Shown: piece by piece, positions 23,510-30,733 of the stretch
Numbering within the stretch: the first letter of the stretch is position 1
Layout of the letters: each line of letters opens with the position of its first letter
Origin: DAOOOW01 sp035387885
GTDB lineage: Bacteria; Patescibacteriota; Patescibacteriia; UBA2196
Direction of reading: 5' to 3'
NCBI GenBank assembly: GCA_035387885.1
Contig: DAOOOW010000002.1
Location: forward strand, 9,171 to 73,170
DNA: 64,000 nucleotides
Translations under genes and position numbers: made by a program
Notes under the pieces: model-generated
Told to the model about the DNA's origin: nothing
What the model saw: only the letters and a program-made list of their open reading frames with translations
The model's database searches: none

Positions 23510-24670
23510 ATGAAAATCCTCTATGCAGGTGGTGGCACCATGGGCTCGGTTAGTCCCTTAATTGCTATCCATCAGAAATTAGTGTCAAAGTATCCAGTGC
23601 CAGAGTATCAATGTTTTTGGTTAGGAACACATAATGGACCTGAAAAAGAAGTGGTTGAAAAGGTTGGTATAAAATTTGAAGTTATTGAAAGCGGCAAATT
23701 CCGCCGTTATTTTGATTTAAAAAATTTGTTAGATTTTTTTAGAATTATTATTGGTTTTTTTCAAGCTCTTTATTGGTGTTTTAAATTTAAACCAGATATA
23801 ATTTTAACTGCTGGTTCATTTATCTCGGTACCAGTAGCCTATGCGGCTTTTTTCTATGGCGCTTCAGTTTTTGTGCATCAACAAGATATTGAAGTTGGCT
23901 TGGCCAATAAATTAATGGCCCCCGTTGCGAAAAAAATAACTGTAGCTCTAGAAAAATCCCTGCAAGATTTTGATTCCAAAAAAGTTGTTTTGGTCGGCAA
24001 TCCTGTGCGTTTAAGTTGTTCTGTTCGCTCCAGTCTCCCTGCCTCGTCGGTAGGCGGGCCGACTGGAATGGAATTGTACATTAATGAGCACAAAGTCTCC
24101 AGCCAGGAGACTGGAGCGAACAATAGTATTAACGATTTTAAGTTTCAAAATAATTTACCAACTGTTTTAATTCTTGGCGGTGGCACAGGTGCCATGACTA
24201 TTAATGAATTAGTTTGGCAGTCGTTGCCAGAATTAATAAAATTTTGCAATATTATTCATATTACCGGTAAAGAAAAAAATTTGAATAATGAATCTGGAAT
24301 TATAAATTATGAAAAAAAATATAAAAATTTTGAATTTTTAGATGAACAAAAAATTTATTCAGCTATGCAGGTAGCCGAAGTGGTGGTTACGCGCGCTGGT
24401 ATGTCAGCCTTAACTGAGTTGGCCTATTTTAAAAAACCAACCGTCATTATTCCCATTGCTGATTCGCATCAAGAAAAAAATGCTAAATATTTTGCTAACC
24501 ATGAAGCTGCTATTAATTTATCTCAAAAAAATTTAACTAAGGAAAATTTTGTCGCTCAGATAAAAAATTTATTAAATGATAAAAATAGACAACAAGAAAT
24601 GGGGGAGAATATGCAGCAGATTTTTATTGATTATTCCGGCGAAAAATATTTAGAGGAAATTTTAAAATAA
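23510..24670 (+). CDS. murG: MurG-like UDP-GlcNAc transferase (lipid II synthesis)
   Basis: Adds GlcNAc from UDP-GlcNAc to lipid I at the inner membrane face, making lipid II. 386 residues, GT28. The glycine loop reads YAGGGTMGSVSPLIAIHQKL, where the usual GGTGGH His is Ser. The second glycine loop ILGGGTGAMTINELV and the donor-site motif VTRAGMSALTELAYFKKP are present. VGNPVR, at the domain boundary, is followed by 33 extra residues (172-204) encoded by a 99-bp inverted-repeat element. Downstream come a kinase/RapZ-C fusion and a MurU-like gene, suggesting a wall-sugar cluster. Confidence 0.9.
   Translation: MKILYAGGGTMGSVSPLIAIHQKLVSKYPVPEYQCFWLGTHNGPEKEVVEKVGIKFEVIESGKFRRYFDLKNLLDFFRIIIGFFQALYWCFKFKPDIILTAGSFISVPVAYAAFFYGASVFVHQQDIEVGLANKLMAPVAKKITVALEKSLQDFDSKKVVLVGNPVRLSCSVRSSLPASSVGGPTGMELYINEHKVSSQETGANNSINDFKFQNNLPTVLILGGGTGAMTINELVWQSLPELIKFCNIIHITGKEKNLNNESGIINYEKKYKNFEFLDEQKIYSAMQVAEVVVTRAGMSALTELAYFKKPTVIIPIADSHQEKNAKYFANHEAAINLSQKNLTKENFVAQIKNLLNDKNRQQEMGENMQQIFIDYSGEKYLEEILK
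24023..24121. repeat. 99-bp element with perfect 16-bp terminal inverted repeats, in frame in murG
   Basis: Left end GTTCGCTCCAGTCTCC, right end GGAGACTGGAGCGAAC: perfect inverted repeats. Length is exactly 33 codons. The centre contains GCCTCGTCGGTAGGCGGGCC. It begins at a codon boundary and lies at the junction of the two MurG domains, where extra residues should be tolerated. Related elements: 8141-8244, 14622-14647, 14875-14940, 28650-28770. Confidence 0.9.
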
Positions 24671-24674
24671 TTTT

Positions 24675-26105
24675 ATGTCAGAACAAGAATTACTCAAAAA
24701 TTTATTTCAGAAATATTTTGGAATTGCAGCTGTGGAAATTAAAGCTCTAAAAGGCGATGGCTCAGATCGCACGGTTTATAGATTGAAAAATGGCCGACAA
24801 ACTGCCATTGGAGTTTATGGTAAAAATCGTAAAGAAAATGAGGCCTTTATTTCTTTTTCTAAAACGCTCTCGGAACAAAAAATAAAAGTTCCAGAAATTT
24901 ATCTTATAGATCTAGATCATAATATTTATTTAGAAGAAGATTTGGGCGATGAGCTGTTGTTTACTTGGCTAGAAAGAATGGGAATGGAAAAAAAAAGTTT
25001 TAACCCATTAATAGTGGGTAAGTATAAAAAAGTATTAAAAGTTTTACCAATTATCCAAATTGTGGCTGGTAAAAATATAAATTACGGCTTGTGTTATCAG
25101 CACATTGAATTTGCTCATGAATCCATGTTGTGGGATATGCATTATTTTAAGTGGAATTTTTTAAATTTATTTTATAAAGACGTGATTGATAATGAATTAT
25201 TAGAAAAAGATTTTAACGCTTTAGCCGATTTTTTATTGCAAGAAAGAAAAGATTTTTTTGTCTATCGAGATTTTCAGTCCAGAAATATCATGTTGAAAAA
25301 TGACGAACCATATTTTATAGATTATCAATCTGGTAGGCGCGGGGCCTTGCAATATGATTTAGTCTCTTTACTTTATGATGCTAAGGCCAAAATTCCAGAG
25401 AGTGTCAGAGAAGAATTGTTGGATTTTTATTTAGAAGAAGTTAATAAAATTATAGCAGTAGACAAAGAGAGGTTTAAAAAATATTTTTATGGTTTTGTTT
25501 TAATTAGAATTATGCAGGCCTTGGGAGCTTATGGTTTTTTGGGTGTGGTTAAAAATAAACCGCAATTTTTAAGTAGTATTCCTTTGGCCTTAGAAAATTT
25601 AGCCGGCTTAAAAGAAAAATTTTCTTTTTTGGAACAAATGCCGATTTTAAAAAAAATTATTGAAAAAATTTCTCAGGCAAACAATTGGTCAGAAATAGCC
25701 CCTGCTAAAAAAGAATTAGTGGTTAGAATTTATAGTTTTGGTTTTGCATATGATAAGCGGCCCCTTGATAACAGTGGCAATAATGGCGGTTTTATTTTTG
25801 ATTGTCGCGGTTTGGCTAATCCTTTTTGGGAAGAAAAATTAAAATCCTTAAGTGGTTTGGATGAGGAAGTTAAAAAATATTTAGATGCCAAAGATAGAGT
25901 CCAAAATTTTTTGTGGCATAGTTATGAATTGATAGATTTAACAATAGATAGTTATCAAACTAAAGGTTACATGGATTTAATGGTTTCTTATGGTTGTACT
26001 GGCGGGCAGCATCGTTCTGTTTATTGCGCTGAAAAATTAGCAGAGCATTTGAAAAATAGAGGTATTAAAACAGTGGTAGAACATTTAGTTTTAGCAAAAA
26101 TATGA
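24675..26105 (+). CDS. AmgK-like sugar kinase fused to a RapZ C-terminal domain
   Basis: 476 residues. The N-terminal 330 residues are an aminoglycoside-phosphotransferase-fold kinase: VYRDFQSRNIMLKN is the catalytic loop (Tyr for the usual His, Asp and Asn kept), and FIDYQSGRRGALQYDLVSLL is the metal-binding loop, both close to the anomeric MurNAc/GlcNAc kinase AmgK. Residues from about 350 on match the C-terminal domain of RapZ (YSFGFAYDKRPLD, FDCRGLANPFW, GCTGGQHRSVYCAEKLAEHL), which in E. coli binds glucosamine-6-phosphate. Its stop overlaps the start of the MurU-like gene by 4 bp, so the two act together. The enzyme activity is inferred from family. Confidence 0.82.
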   Translation: MSEQELLKNLFQKYFGIAAVEIKALKGDGSDRTVYRLKNGRQTAIGVYGKNRKENEAFISFSKTLSEQKIKVPEIYLIDLDHNIYLEEDLGDELLFTWLERMGMEKKSFNPLIVGKYKKVLKVLPIIQIVAGKNINYGLCYQHIEFAHESMLWDMHYFKWNFLNLFYKDVIDNELLEKDFNALADFLLQERKDFFVYRDFQSRNIMLKNDEPYFIDYQSGRRGALQYDLVSLLYDAKAKIPESVREELLDFYLEEVNKIIAVDKERFKKYFYGFVLIRIMQALGAYGFLGVVKNKPQFLSSIPLALENLAGLKEKFSFLEQMPILKKIIEKISQANNWSEIAPAKKELVVRIYSFGFAYDKRPLDNSGNNGGFIFDCRGLANPFWEEKLKSLSGLDEEVKKYLDAKDRVQNFLWHSYELIDLTIDSYQTKGYMDLMVSYGCTGGQHRSVYCAEKLAEHLKNRGIKTVVEHLVLAKI

Positions 26106-26839
26106 AGGCTTTAATTTTGGCTGCAGGATTGGGAACTCGTTTGCGGCCTTTGACTGAAAAAAATCCCAAAGCCTTGATCAAAGTTGGTAGTTTAACACTT
26201 CTGGAAAGAGCTGTTTTTTATTTACAAAAAAATGGTATTGAAGATATGGCGATTAATGTGCATTATTTAGCGCCACAAATTGTTGGTTTTATAGCTAAAA
26301 ATCCGCAGTTAAACATCAAGTTTATTTTTGAAGAAAAAGAAATTTTGGAGACTGGGGGAGCTATAAAAAACGCGGAAAGTTTTTTAAAAGATTCTGAACC
26401 GTTTGTAGTTTTTAATGTGGATGTTTTAACTAATGCCAATTTAAATTTAGCTCTGGCATTTCATAAAAAAAATCAGGCTTTGGCGACTCTTTTGGTTAAT
26501 AACAGAAACACAGCAAGACCATTTTTGGTTGATGCCAGTGGAAATTTAGCTGGCCATTTTGATAAAAAAAATAATTTAAAGAGAATAGTTTTAAAAAAAT
26601 ATCAGACACCCTTAAGAGAAGTTGGTTTTATGGGCATACATATCATTTCTCCAAAAATTTTTGAGTTAATGCCAGAAGATAATTGTTTTAGTGTTGTGGA
26701 CTTGTATTTGGGTCTGCTAGCCAAGGGATATTTAATAAATGTTTTTGAATTTAATAAAGCTTATTGGCAAGATGTGGGCACAGTTGAACGTTGGCAACAA
26801 GCAGAGAATGATTTAAAAAATGGACTAATTTTAAATTAA
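26102..26839 (+). CDS. MurU-like sugar-1-phosphate nucleotidyltransferase
   Basis: 245 residues. MKALILAAGLGTRLRPLTEK is the nucleotidyltransferase signature; KNPKALIKVGSLTLLERAV, FNVDVLTNANLNLAL (metal Asp) and YWQDVGTVERW follow. It resembles MurU and other short NDP-sugar pyrophosphorylases, which make UDP-MurNAc (or a similar nucleotide sugar) from the product of an AmgK-type kinase. The ATGA overlap with the kinase gene supports a two-step salvage route. Substrate specificity (MurNAc, GlcNAc, other hexose) is not certain. Confidence 0.85.
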   Translation: MKALILAAGLGTRLRPLTEKNPKALIKVGSLTLLERAVFYLQKNGIEDMAINVHYLAPQIVGFIAKNPQLNIKFIFEEKEILETGGAIKNAESFLKDSEPFVVFNVDVLTNANLNLALAFHKKNQALATLLVNNRNTARPFLVDASGNLAGHFDKKNNLKRIVLKKYQTPLREVGFMGIHIISPKIFELMPEDNCFSVVDLYLGLLAKGYLINVFEFNKAYWQDVGTVERWQQAENDLKNGLILN

Positions 26840-26852
26840 AAATAATTTTTGA

Positions 26853-26886
26853 TAAAAAAATAGCCCCTATGTTTAGGGGCTTGTTT
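26853..26886. terminator. Bidirectional terminator between murU-like gene and prs
   Basis: AGCCCCT (26862-26868) and AGGGGCT (26875-26881), flanked by A-rich and T-rich tracts that serve both converging genes. Confidence 0.85.
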
Positions 26887-26889
26887 AAA

Positions 26890-27876
26890 TCATGAAATTA
26901 TTGTGAACTTTTCTGGGAACAAATCAGAAATAGATTCATCTTCATGAGTTCTTTTAATAGCTTCTGCTAATAGCGACCCAACAGAAACAATTTCTACTTT
27001 ATCTTTCATGTTTGGCGGAATATTGATAGGCAGAGTGTCGCAGAACCATATTTTTTGGACAGCTGGATGATCTATGTTATCCCAAGCTTGTCCTGACAAT
27101 ACCCCGTGAGTTACCGCCAGATAAACAATGTCTGCTCCTTCTTCGACTATTTTGTTAATATTGCCTCGAAGTGTGCCACCAGTATCAATCAGGTCGTCAA
27201 CAATAAGCGCATTTCTTTCTCTAACATTACCCATGATGTCTTTAGTGGTACACTGATTGTGCCCTGTTCTTTCTTTGTTGACTATAGCCAAAGGAACACA
27301 TAGCCTATTGGCGTAAGATTTTCCCAATTTTGAGGCTCCGACGTCTGGTGCAACAATTGTTAAATCGGTAATATTTGCCTGTTTAATATGGTCAAGCAAA
27401 AGACCGCTGGTATATAAATGATCAACTGGTATGTCAAAAAAACCTTGAATTTGCGGTGCATGAAATTCAATTGTCAGAACTCTATTTGCTCCAGCTTGGG
27501 TAATTAGGTTGGCTATTAATTTGGCCGTAATCGGCACACGTGGTTGATCTTTTCTGTCTTGTCTGGCATAGCCATAATAAGGAATAACCGCTGTAATTCT
27601 TTTTGCCGAAGCCCTTTTTGCAGCATCTATCATAATGAGAAGCTCTAACAGATTATCAGCTGATGCACCTGTCGATTGAACTAAAAAAACATCACAACCG
27701 CGGATATTTTCTTCGTATTTTACCCATATTTCTCCATCTGAAAAATTTTTTACTGTTATCGTTCCTAATGCGAATTTTTTTTCCATAAGACGAGAAAGTT
27801 CCTGACAAATTTTTTCAGTCAAGGATAGATTAGCACGTCCGGAAAAAATTTTTAAATCTCCGTAATTAGATGACAT
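26890..27876 (-). CDS. prs: Ribose-phosphate pyrophosphokinase
   Basis: Makes PRPP from ribose-5-phosphate and ATP for nucleotide synthesis. 328 residues. Motifs: NFSDGEIWVKYEENIRGCDV, the ATP-binding YYGYARQDRKDQPRVPITAK, EFHAPQIQGFFDIPVDHLY and the PRPP loop ALIVDDLIDTGGTL. GGAGG precedes the ATG at a good distance (GGAGGTAAAATG on the minus strand). Its promoter overlaps that of the divergent MFS-like gene. Confidence 0.97.
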   Translation of the reverse strand: MSSNYGDLKIFSGRANLSLTEKICQELSRLMEKKFALGTITVKNFSDGEIWVKYEENIRGCDVFLVQSTGASADNLLELLIMIDAAKRASAKRITAVIPYYGYARQDRKDQPRVPITAKLIANLITQAGANRVLTIEFHAPQIQGFFDIPVDHLYTSGLLLDHIKQANITDLTIVAPDVGASKLGKSYANRLCVPLAIVNKERTGHNQCTTKDIMGNVRERNALIVDDLIDTGGTLRGNINKIVEEGADIVYLAVTHGVLSGQAWDNIDHPAVQKIWFCDTLPINIPPNMKDKVEIVSVGSLLAEAIKRTHEDESISDLFPEKFTIIS

Positions 27877-27926
27877 TTTACCTCCAATATTTTTATTGTA
27901 AAAATTTTTTTTGACACCTTTACTTT

Positions 27927-27977
27927 AATTTAGCAATTAAAAAACATTTTGGCAAGAGTTCAAAAAAATGTTATAAT
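27927..27977. promoter_or_regulatory. Overlapping divergent promoters for prs and the MFS-like gene
   Basis: Plus strand: TTGGCA (27949-27954), 17 nt, TATAAT (27972-27977), driving the gene at 28028. Minus strand: TTGCCA (27955-27950), 17 nt, TAAATT (27932-27927), driving prs. The two -35 boxes occupy the same bases, so the promoters should compete. Confidence 0.65.
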
Positions 27978-28027
27978 TATCAACAAGATAATCAACAGAT
28001 AACTAAAATAAAAATAAATTTAATTTT

Positions 28028-28639
28028 ATGAATTTACCCCATCATGGTCATGAACAAAGAAAGATTAAAAATCCTAAAAAAGATTTAATGAATGGCGCTT
28101 TAAAATATCTATTGTTTATCAGTGGTATTTTTATGTTTGCTTTCGCCATGTTTTCACCTATCTATGCTATTTTTGTGGAGCAAGTCGGTGGGGGCATTGA
28201 AGTGGCAGCCAATTCTTGGGCCATTTTTGGAGCGGTAGCTGGTTTACTAACTTTTTTATTTAGTCATTATGAAAACGAGATGCATGAAACAGAATTAGCT
28301 ATTGCTTGGTCACAATTTGTAGTTGGTTTGGGTTATGTTTTGTTGTGTTTTACAGATAATGTGACAGTTCTTTATATTGATATGATAATTTTAGGTGTGG
28401 GAGAAGCTTTATATTGGCCAGCTTTTCATTCTGTTTTTGCTAAACACACTGATGGTAAAAAATCTACGTCTCAGTGGGGAATTTATGACGGCTTGGCCTA
28501 TTTTGTACCAGCTGTTGGTTCAGCCATTGGCGGTTGGTTGGTTGCCAGTTATGGTTTTGAAATAATTTTTGCCATTATGGCAGCCATGTCTTTTTTCTGC
28601 GGTATTTTCATTATTTTATTACCCAGAAAAGCCTTATAG
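28028..28639 (+). CDS. Half-size major-facilitator-type membrane protein
   Basis: 203 residues with six hydrophobic helices, about half of a standard 12-helix MFS transporter. MNGALKYLLFISGIFMFAFA opens helix 1; WSQFVVGLGYVLLCF and IILGVGEALYWPAFHSVFAK resemble MFS helices 3-5, and DGLAYFVPAVGSAIGGWLVA helix 5-6. The frame ends cleanly with LLPRKAL and no second half is found downstream. It may work as a dimer or be the N-terminal part of a decayed gene. A strong promoter precedes it. Confidence 0.72.
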   Translation: MNLPHHGHEQRKIKNPKKDLMNGALKYLLFISGIFMFAFAMFSPIYAIFVEQVGGGIEVAANSWAIFGAVAGLLTFLFSHYENEMHETELAIAWSQFVVGLGYVLLCFTDNVTVLYIDMIILGVGEALYWPAFHSVFAKHTDGKKSTSQWGIYDGLAYFVPAVGSAIGGWLVASYGFEIIFAIMAAMSFFCGIFIILLPRKAL

Positions 28640-28649
28640 ATCACAACTA

Positions 28650-28770
28650 TGTCATCCCCGGGCGTAGTTTCGTGCCCCCGGGACGTCAATGTTCCTTAAA
28701 GTAAAAAAATTTTAATCACATTATTGAACAAATAGCCTCCAGTCAGGAGACATGGAGGCAACGCAAAATA
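28650..28770. repeat. Composite palindromic repeat, near copy of 8167-8244
   Basis: Starts GTCATCCCCGGGC with a CCCGGG...CCCCCGGGAC palindrome; 28685-28762 repeats the rbfA-upstream element, including ACATTATTGAACA and CCTCCAGTCAGGAGACATGG. The gap between the MFS-like gene and dut holds only this and a terminator. Confidence 0.8.
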
Positions 28771-28777
28771 TAATAGC

Positions 28778-28808
28778 AAAAAAACACTTATAAAAAGTGT
28801 TTTTTATT
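28778..28808. terminator. Bidirectional terminator
   Basis: AAAACACT (28781-28788) and AGTGTTTT (28796-28803), with A and T tracts on both sides; it serves the converging MFS-like and dut genes. Confidence 0.8.
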
Positions 28809-28817
28809 ATTTATTTT

Positions 28818-29240
28818 TTAATACCCACTTGAACTTTGCCAATTTTCCCCACGCTCTGTTTCTGATAATTCTTTAACTTCTTGAATTTCCAGGGGCTCTA
28901 TTTTTTGCACTAAAAATTGGGCAATTCTGTTGCCTTTTTCTACTTTGTATTTTTCATGACTAGTGTTTAAAAGACAAACACCAATTTCACCCCTAAAATT
29001 TGAATCAATTACGCCAGCCAAAGTGGTTAAACCGTGTTTGATGGGCAGTCCAGATCTATCCCAAATTAGCATGACATAACCAGCGGGAATTTCTACAGCC
29101 ACGCCGATTTTGAAAGTATAACGCTCGCCAGGCATTAATTCTTTTTCTTCATAAGAATATAAATCCATGCCAGCATCGCCAACTCGGCCATACGTTGGCA
29201 TTTGTGCATCAGGATAAATTTTTTTAATTTTGAGATTCAT
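28818..29240 (-). CDS. dut: dUTP diphosphatase
   Basis: Converts dUTP to dUMP, keeping uracil out of DNA and feeding thymidylate synthesis. 140 residues. Motif 1 DAGMDLYS, motif 2 WDRSGLP, motif 3 GVIDSNFRGEIGVCLLN and motif 4 GNRIAQFLV are clear. The C-terminal motif 5, usually RGxGGFGSTG, reads RGENWQSSSGY here, so the residue that stacks on uracil is changed. Its start overlaps the end of the kinase gene by 17 bp; together with the dCMP deaminase this forms a deoxypyrimidine operon. Confidence 0.93.
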   Translation of the reverse strand: MNLKIKKIYPDAQMPTYGRVGDAGMDLYSYEEKELMPGERYTFKIGVAVEIPAGYVMLIWDRSGLPIKHGLTTLAGVIDSNFRGEIGVCLLNTSHEKYKVEKGNRIAQFLVQKIEPLEIQEVKELSETERGENWQSSSGY

Positions 29241-29826
29241 TGATTATTTTTTCCAAAATTTTATTAATTTGTGTATGCAGTTCATCTAAAGAACCTTCAT
29301 TAACAATGGTGAAATCGGCCATAGCAATCGGTCCAGCTTTTTCAATATTTTCTATTTCAGCATAATCTCTGGCCTTCGCTTCTTCTTTAGAAAAGGAACG
29401 AAATTTTAAATTAGGATCAACCTCATATCGACTTTTTCTGTTTTCCAGTCTTTCATAACGAGTTTTAGGGGAAGCATAAACAGCTATAACAATTAAATCA
29501 TCACCATATTTATTTTTTAATTCTTTATATTCAGACCAGCTATAAAGTCCATCAGCTAAAACATTTTTGTCTTCTGAAAGTAGGGCGTCTATTTTTGGCA
29601 TATTCAAAATAGCAAAAGCGGCTGGCCCGTATTGTTTTCTTAGTGCTTCTCTAATTGGTCTTTCATTAGCTTCAGTTGGTTCTAAATTTCTTTTTTTTAT
29701 TTCATCTAAAGTAACTTGGCCAAATCTAATATAAGCATAACCTGCTTTAACAAAATATTCTCCCACTTCGCTTTTGCCGGAGCCACAAAGGCCAGAAATA
29801 CAAATTATTTTTTGTTTTTTATTCAT
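29224..29826 (-). CDS. P-loop nucleotide kinase-like protein (dephospho-CoA kinase/UPF0200-like)
   Basis: 200 residues. Walker A is GLCGSGKSEVGEYF (residues about 12-25); later YIRFGQVTLDEIKKRNLEPT, LADGLYSWSEYKELK (substrate/Walker-B-like region) and a basic ENRKSRYEVDPNLKFRSF lid fit the UPF0200 / adenylate-kinase-like group. It sits between dCMP deaminase (2 nt away) and dUTPase (overlapping), so a deoxynucleoside-monophosphate kinase role is possible, by context only. Family placement is fair; substrate is unknown. Confidence 0.7.
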   Translation of the reverse strand: MNKKQKIICISGLCGSGKSEVGEYFVKAGYAYIRFGQVTLDEIKKRNLEPTEANERPIREALRKQYGPAAFAILNMPKIDALLSEDKNVLADGLYSWSEYKELKNKYGDDLIVIAVYASPKTRYERLENRKSRYEVDPNLKFRSFSKEEAKARDYAEIENIEKAGPIAMADFTIVNEGSLDELHTQINKILEKIINESQN

Positions 29827-29828
29827 AT

Positions 29829-30326
29829 TTACATGTCTTTATAAGTTTCCATAACATTTTCTATCACATCTAATTGTACATTGGCTTGCTCAAATAACTC
29901 TCTAGTTAGTTTAGCACCATGATAATGTTTCAAACAGACAACTCTTTTGATACCGACTGCCACTAACATACGAGCACAAACATAACATGGTTCCATTTTT
30001 ACATAGATAGTGCAACCATCTAAGGAAATTCCATTTTTGGCAGCTTGGCAAATGGCATTTTGTTCTGCATGAATTGTACGTACGCAATGTTTAGAAACTG
30101 TGCCGTCATCATTAATCACTTCATGAATGATATGACCTTCATCATCGCAGTGAGCTGTGCCTGGTGGTGAACCAACATAGCCCGTGGCGACGATTCTCTT
30201 ATCACGTACAACTACACAGCCGGATCTTCCCCGATCGCAAGTACCTCGTTCACCGATTAATGCGATTAAATTCATAAAATATTCATCCCAACTGGGGCGA
30301 ACATGATTTGTTTGTTCTTCTGACAT
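29829..30326 (-). CDS. dCMP deaminase (ComEB-like)
   Basis: 165 residues, zinc-dependent cytidine/deoxycytidylate deaminase. The active-site motif is HAEQNAICQAA (His and catalytic Glu), with the two zinc Cys in EPCYVCARMLVAVGIKRVV; DRGRSGCVVVRDKRIVATGY is the usual N-terminal segment. It converts dCMP to dUMP, the precursor of dTMP. First gene of a three-gene minus-strand operon with the kinase and dUTPase; promoter at 30355-30382. Confidence 0.94.
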   Translation of the reverse strand: MSEEQTNHVRPSWDEYFMNLIALIGERGTCDRGRSGCVVVRDKRIVATGYVGSPPGTAHCDDEGHIIHEVINDDGTVSKHCVRTIHAEQNAICQAAKNGISLDGCTIYVKMEPCYVCARMLVAVGIKRVVCLKHYHGAKLTRELFEQANVQLDVIENVMETYKDM

Positions 30327-30354
30327 AAGTTTGAAATTTATTTTTTATAATTAT

Positions 30355-30382
30355 ATTTTATCTTATATATGCTCAGTGTCAA
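30355..30382 (-). promoter_or_regulatory. Promoter of the dCMP deaminase operon
   Basis: On the minus strand TTGACA (30382-30377), 16-nt spacer, TAAAAT (30360-30355). Confidence 0.6.
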
Positions 30383-30394
30383 TTTTTTGTCAAA

Positions 30395-30426
30395 CCAAAA
30401 ACCCGCTTTTTTAAAAAGCGAGTTTT
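30395..30426 (-). terminator. Terminator after the minus-strand tRNA genes
   Basis: On the minus strand CTCGCTTTTT and AAAAAAGCGGG form a hairpin followed by TTTTTGG. Confidence 0.65.
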
Positions 30427-30452
30427 AAAATTATATTAAATAATTTTTCATT

Positions 30453-30524
30453 TGCCGGGGGGCAGAATCGGACTGCCAACGCCAAGATTTTCAGTCTTGC
30501 GCTCTACCATTGAGCTACCCCGGC
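30453..30524 (-). tRNA. tRNA-Phe (anticodon GAA)
   Basis: Minus strand: acceptor GCCGGGG/CCCCGGC, anticodon stem CAAGA/TCTTG with loop CTGAAAA (GAA), T-arm GGCAG TCCGATT CTGCC. CCA is not encoded. Confidence 0.94.
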
Positions 30525-30534
30525 AAAAAATAAA

Positions 30535-30575
30535 TGGGCATAGATGGATTTGAACCATCGACATCTACCTTATAC
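30535..30575 (-). pseudogene. 3' half of a split tRNA-Ile
   Basis: On the minus strand it reads GTATAAGGTAGATGTCGATG then GTTCAAATCCATCTATGCCC A: anticodon-loop end, T-arm and 3' acceptor strand TATGCCC. Its acceptor pairs with the GGGCATA of the fragment at 30734-30771, not with the intact tRNA between them. Confidence 0.8.
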
Positions 30576-30623
30576 TATGTATAATTACTGCGTTCGCAAA
30601 AAATGCAAATGCCAAGGCAATGG

Positions 30624-30696
30624 TGGGCACGGATGGATTTGAACCATCGACATCCACCTTATAAGGGTGGCGCTCTAACCGCTGAGCTACGTGCCC
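30624..30696 (-). tRNA. tRNA-Ile (anticodon UAU)
   Basis: Minus strand: acceptor GGGCACG/CGTGCCC, D-arm GCTC AGCGGTTA GAGC, anticodon stem CCACC/GGTGG with loop CTTATAA, so the anticodon is TAT and reads AUA. T-arm GATGG TTCAAAT CCATC. Most bacteria instead use a CAU anticodon converted to lysidine for AUA. CCA is not encoded. It lies between the two halves of another tRNA-Ile. Confidence 0.9.
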
Positions 30697-30733
30697 AGTG
30701 GATTTAAGCATTTGCCTTTTTGCTCTCTTGTAA

